Assembly (NCBI GenBank): GCA_023230175.1 | Contig: JALNXV010000189.1 | Span: forward strand, 1-6,966 | Direction of reading: 5' to 3' | DNA length: 6,966 nt | From: Candidatus Cloacimonadota bacterium | Lineage (GTDB): Bacteria; Cloacimonadota; Cloacimonadia; Cloacimonadales; WRIO01 | Shown here: piece by piece, positions 5,545 to 6,966 of the stretch | How the letters are laid out: each line of letters begins with the position of its first letter | How positions within the stretch are numbered: the first letter of the stretch is position 1 | The notes under the pieces: generated by a model | What the model saw: the letters and a program-made list of their open reading frames with translations, nothing else | Database searches by the model: none | What the model was told of the DNA's origin: nothing | Program-made: the position numbers and the translations under genes

Positions 5545-6966
5545 ATGAAAAAGTATTATTTGTTATTTTTGTTTTTAATGGCGATATGTTTGTTATTATC
5601 GGATAATAACAATACTATTAAACAGTTATCAGATAAGTTTCACAAGGAAAAAGCAGAAGCAATTAAAATTGCTCAAGAAAGAAATTTAGTTATCAGGGAA
5701 ACTTATGAAAATGGAACAACTATAGAATTGAAAAATTTTAAAGGTAATGTACCATTATACTATATTACCGAGAATGCTGATGGAGCAAATTTAATTAAAA
5801 CTTCACATCTATATCCCGGTGGTTTAGCTTCATTAGAGTTAACAGGTTCAAATCAAACATTAGCTCTTTGGGATGAAGCAAAAATACTATTGACTCATCA
5901 AGAATTTCAAAATAGAGCTTCTCAAGGAGATAATCCCCAGTCTTATAGTGCTCATGCGACACATGTAGGTGGCACTATGATAGCCGGAGGTGTTATTTCT
6001 GCGGCAAAAGGGATGTCATATCAAGCAAATTTAGTTGGATATGATTGGAATAATGATTCTAGTGAAATGTTATCGGCTGCAAATAATGGTTTAAAAGTAT
6101 CAAATCATTCTTATGGATACATTACCGGATGGAACTTTAGTTATTCAAATTATTCTTGGTATTGGTATGGTGATACAAGTATCTCAGAAACAGAGGATTA
6201 CAATTTTGGTTTTTATAGTGAAAATGCTCAAGAATGGGATGCATTAATGAATGCAGCACCAGAGTATTTAATTGTTAAGGCTGCAGGAAATGATAGAGGA
6301 GACGGTCCGGATGGTGCCTCAAGTCATTATGTAATGGAAAATGGAAACTGGGTACTAAGTCAAACTATGAGAGAGAAAGATGGCGGACCTGATGGATATG
6401 ATTGTATTTCACATAATGGTGTTGCAAAAAATGTTCTTACAATTGGAGCTGTAAATAACAATGAAAATATGTCAAGTTTTAGTGGCTGGGGTCCTACGGA
6501 TGATGGTAGGATAAAGCCGGATGTTGTGGCTAAAGGGGTAGATGTTTATTCATCAGTGTATCAGTCATCAAATATTAATAATAGTTATGATTCTTATAGT
6601 GGAACATCTATGGCTACCCCAATGGTTACCGGAAGTATTGGCGTATTATTACAACATCAAGAAAATTTACATAATGAAGTAGCATTAAAAGCGGCAACAC
6701 TAAAAGCTTTAATTATACATACAGCTGACAACCATACAATAGGTCCGGATTATCGTTATGGATGGGGCCTAATGAATACAGAAAAGGCAGCATCTGTAAT
6801 GACTGATGATTCTTTTGAAAATGCTCATATTAAAGAAATGTCTTTATCAAATGGTCAAACAATTAGTCTTGAAGTTGTTGCGACAGGAAATGAGCCTTTA
6901 AAAGTTACAATTGTATGGAATGATATTCCCGGTAATATTTCAGAACCTGCTTTAAATCCTAATGAT
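5545..6966 (+). CDS. Secreted S8-family (subtilisin-like) serine peptidase, 3' end cut off by window
   Basis: The reading frame is open from the ATG at 5545 to the window edge (474 codons, no stop). A lysine pair and a hydrophobic stretch (residues 4-18) form a signal peptide or anchor, so the enzyme acts outside the cytoplasm. About 90 residues of propeptide-like sequence follow. The catalytic domain then shows all expected residues: Asp110 (L108-W-D-E), His137 (H-A-T-H-V-G-G-T), oxyanion Asn249 (A-A-G-N-D) and Ser355 (G-T-S355-M-A-T-P). The D-G-R-I-K-P-D-V and Y-G-W-G segments are also typical of subtilases. From about residue 428 a beta-rich accessory domain begins and is truncated. The style (H-A-T-H-V-G-G-T, G-Y-D-W-N-N-D) resembles subtilases of Bacteroidota and related phyla, where C-terminal sorting domains are common; any such domain would lie beyond the window. 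The SD is GAGGAG (5534-5539), five bases from the ATG. A functional link to nqr is not indicated. Confidence 0.92.
   Translation, partial: MKKYYLLFLFLMAICLLLSDNNNTIKQLSDKFHKEKAEAIKIAQERNLVIRETYENGTTIELKNFKGNVPLYYITENADGANLIKTSHLYPGGLASLELTGSNQTLALWDEAKILLTHQEFQNRASQGDNPQSYSAHATHVGGTMIAGGVISAAKGMSYQANLVGYDWNNDSSEMLSAANNGLKVSNHSYGYITGWNFSYSNYSWYWYGDTSISETEDYNFGFYSENAQEWDALMNAAPEYLIVKAAGNDRGDGPDGASSHYVMENGNWVLSQTMREKDGGPDGYDCISHNGVAKNVLTIGAVNNNENMSSFSGWGPTDDGRIKPDVVAKGVDVYSSVYQSSNINNSYDSYSGTSMATPMVTGSIGVLLQHQENLHNEVALKAATLKALIIHTADNHTIGPDYRYGWGLMNTEKAASVMTDDSFENAHIKEMSLSNGQTISLEVVATGNEPLKVTIVWNDIPGNISEPALNPND

Noticed and set aside
5545..5605. Lipoprotein signal in the S8 peptidase (Cys15 after M-A-I)
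   Set aside because: Ile directly before the Cys does not fit the usual lipobox (Gly, Ala or Ser at that position), and the hydrophobic stretch continues past the Cys. An ordinary signal peptide is more likely.

Overview
The window is AT-rich DNA (about 30% GC by sampling) from a bacterium with strong Shine-Dalgarno sites (for example GGAAGGAGG) and sigma70-like promoters. The protein content suggests a Gram-negative anaerobe or microaerophile: a sodium-pumping NADH dehydrogenase (Nqr) locus and an exported subtilase of the type common in Bacteroidota and related phyla. The strong SD sites and TTGACA-type promoters fit typical Bacteroidota poorly. A deep relative of the FCB group (for example a Cloacimonadota-like lineage) is my best guess, but this is low-confidence inference.

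Layout. Positions 1-334 (minus strand) hold the start of a GntR/YtrA-family repressor gene that runs off the left edge. Positions 335-492 are a divergent control region. It contains a perfect 12-bp inverted repeat (361-372/381-392) overlapping the regulator's own promoter, and a separate promoter facing right. From 493 to 5449 seven plus-strand genes are packed with gaps of at most 23 bp or one-base overlaps, with no visible terminator, so they read as one operon: nitroreductase-family flavoprotein, nqrB, nqrC, nqrD, nqrE, nqrF, and a conserved-looking 150-residue protein of unknown function. After a 95-bp gap with a candidate promoter comes a secreted S8 (subtilisin-like) serine peptidase that runs off the right edge.

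How it works together. NqrF should take electrons from NADH through FAD and a 2Fe-2S cluster. NqrD/E carry the four cysteines that hold the intramembrane iron-sulfur centre. NqrC and NqrB carry the sites for covalently bound FMN. The complex would couple this electron flow to Na+ export.

The striking point is what is absent. There is no nqrA; a nitroreductase-like gene sits in its place. NqrB lacks the long N-terminal extension of classical NqrB, NqrF lacks a roughly 35-residue loop before its FAD motif, and the flavin-attachment motifs of both NqrB and NqrC deviate from consensus. Together these suggest a compact, NqrA-less Nqr variant, possibly with a different electron acceptor or an architecture between Rnf and Nqr. 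That interpretation is inference. Family comparisons were made from memory, without alignments.
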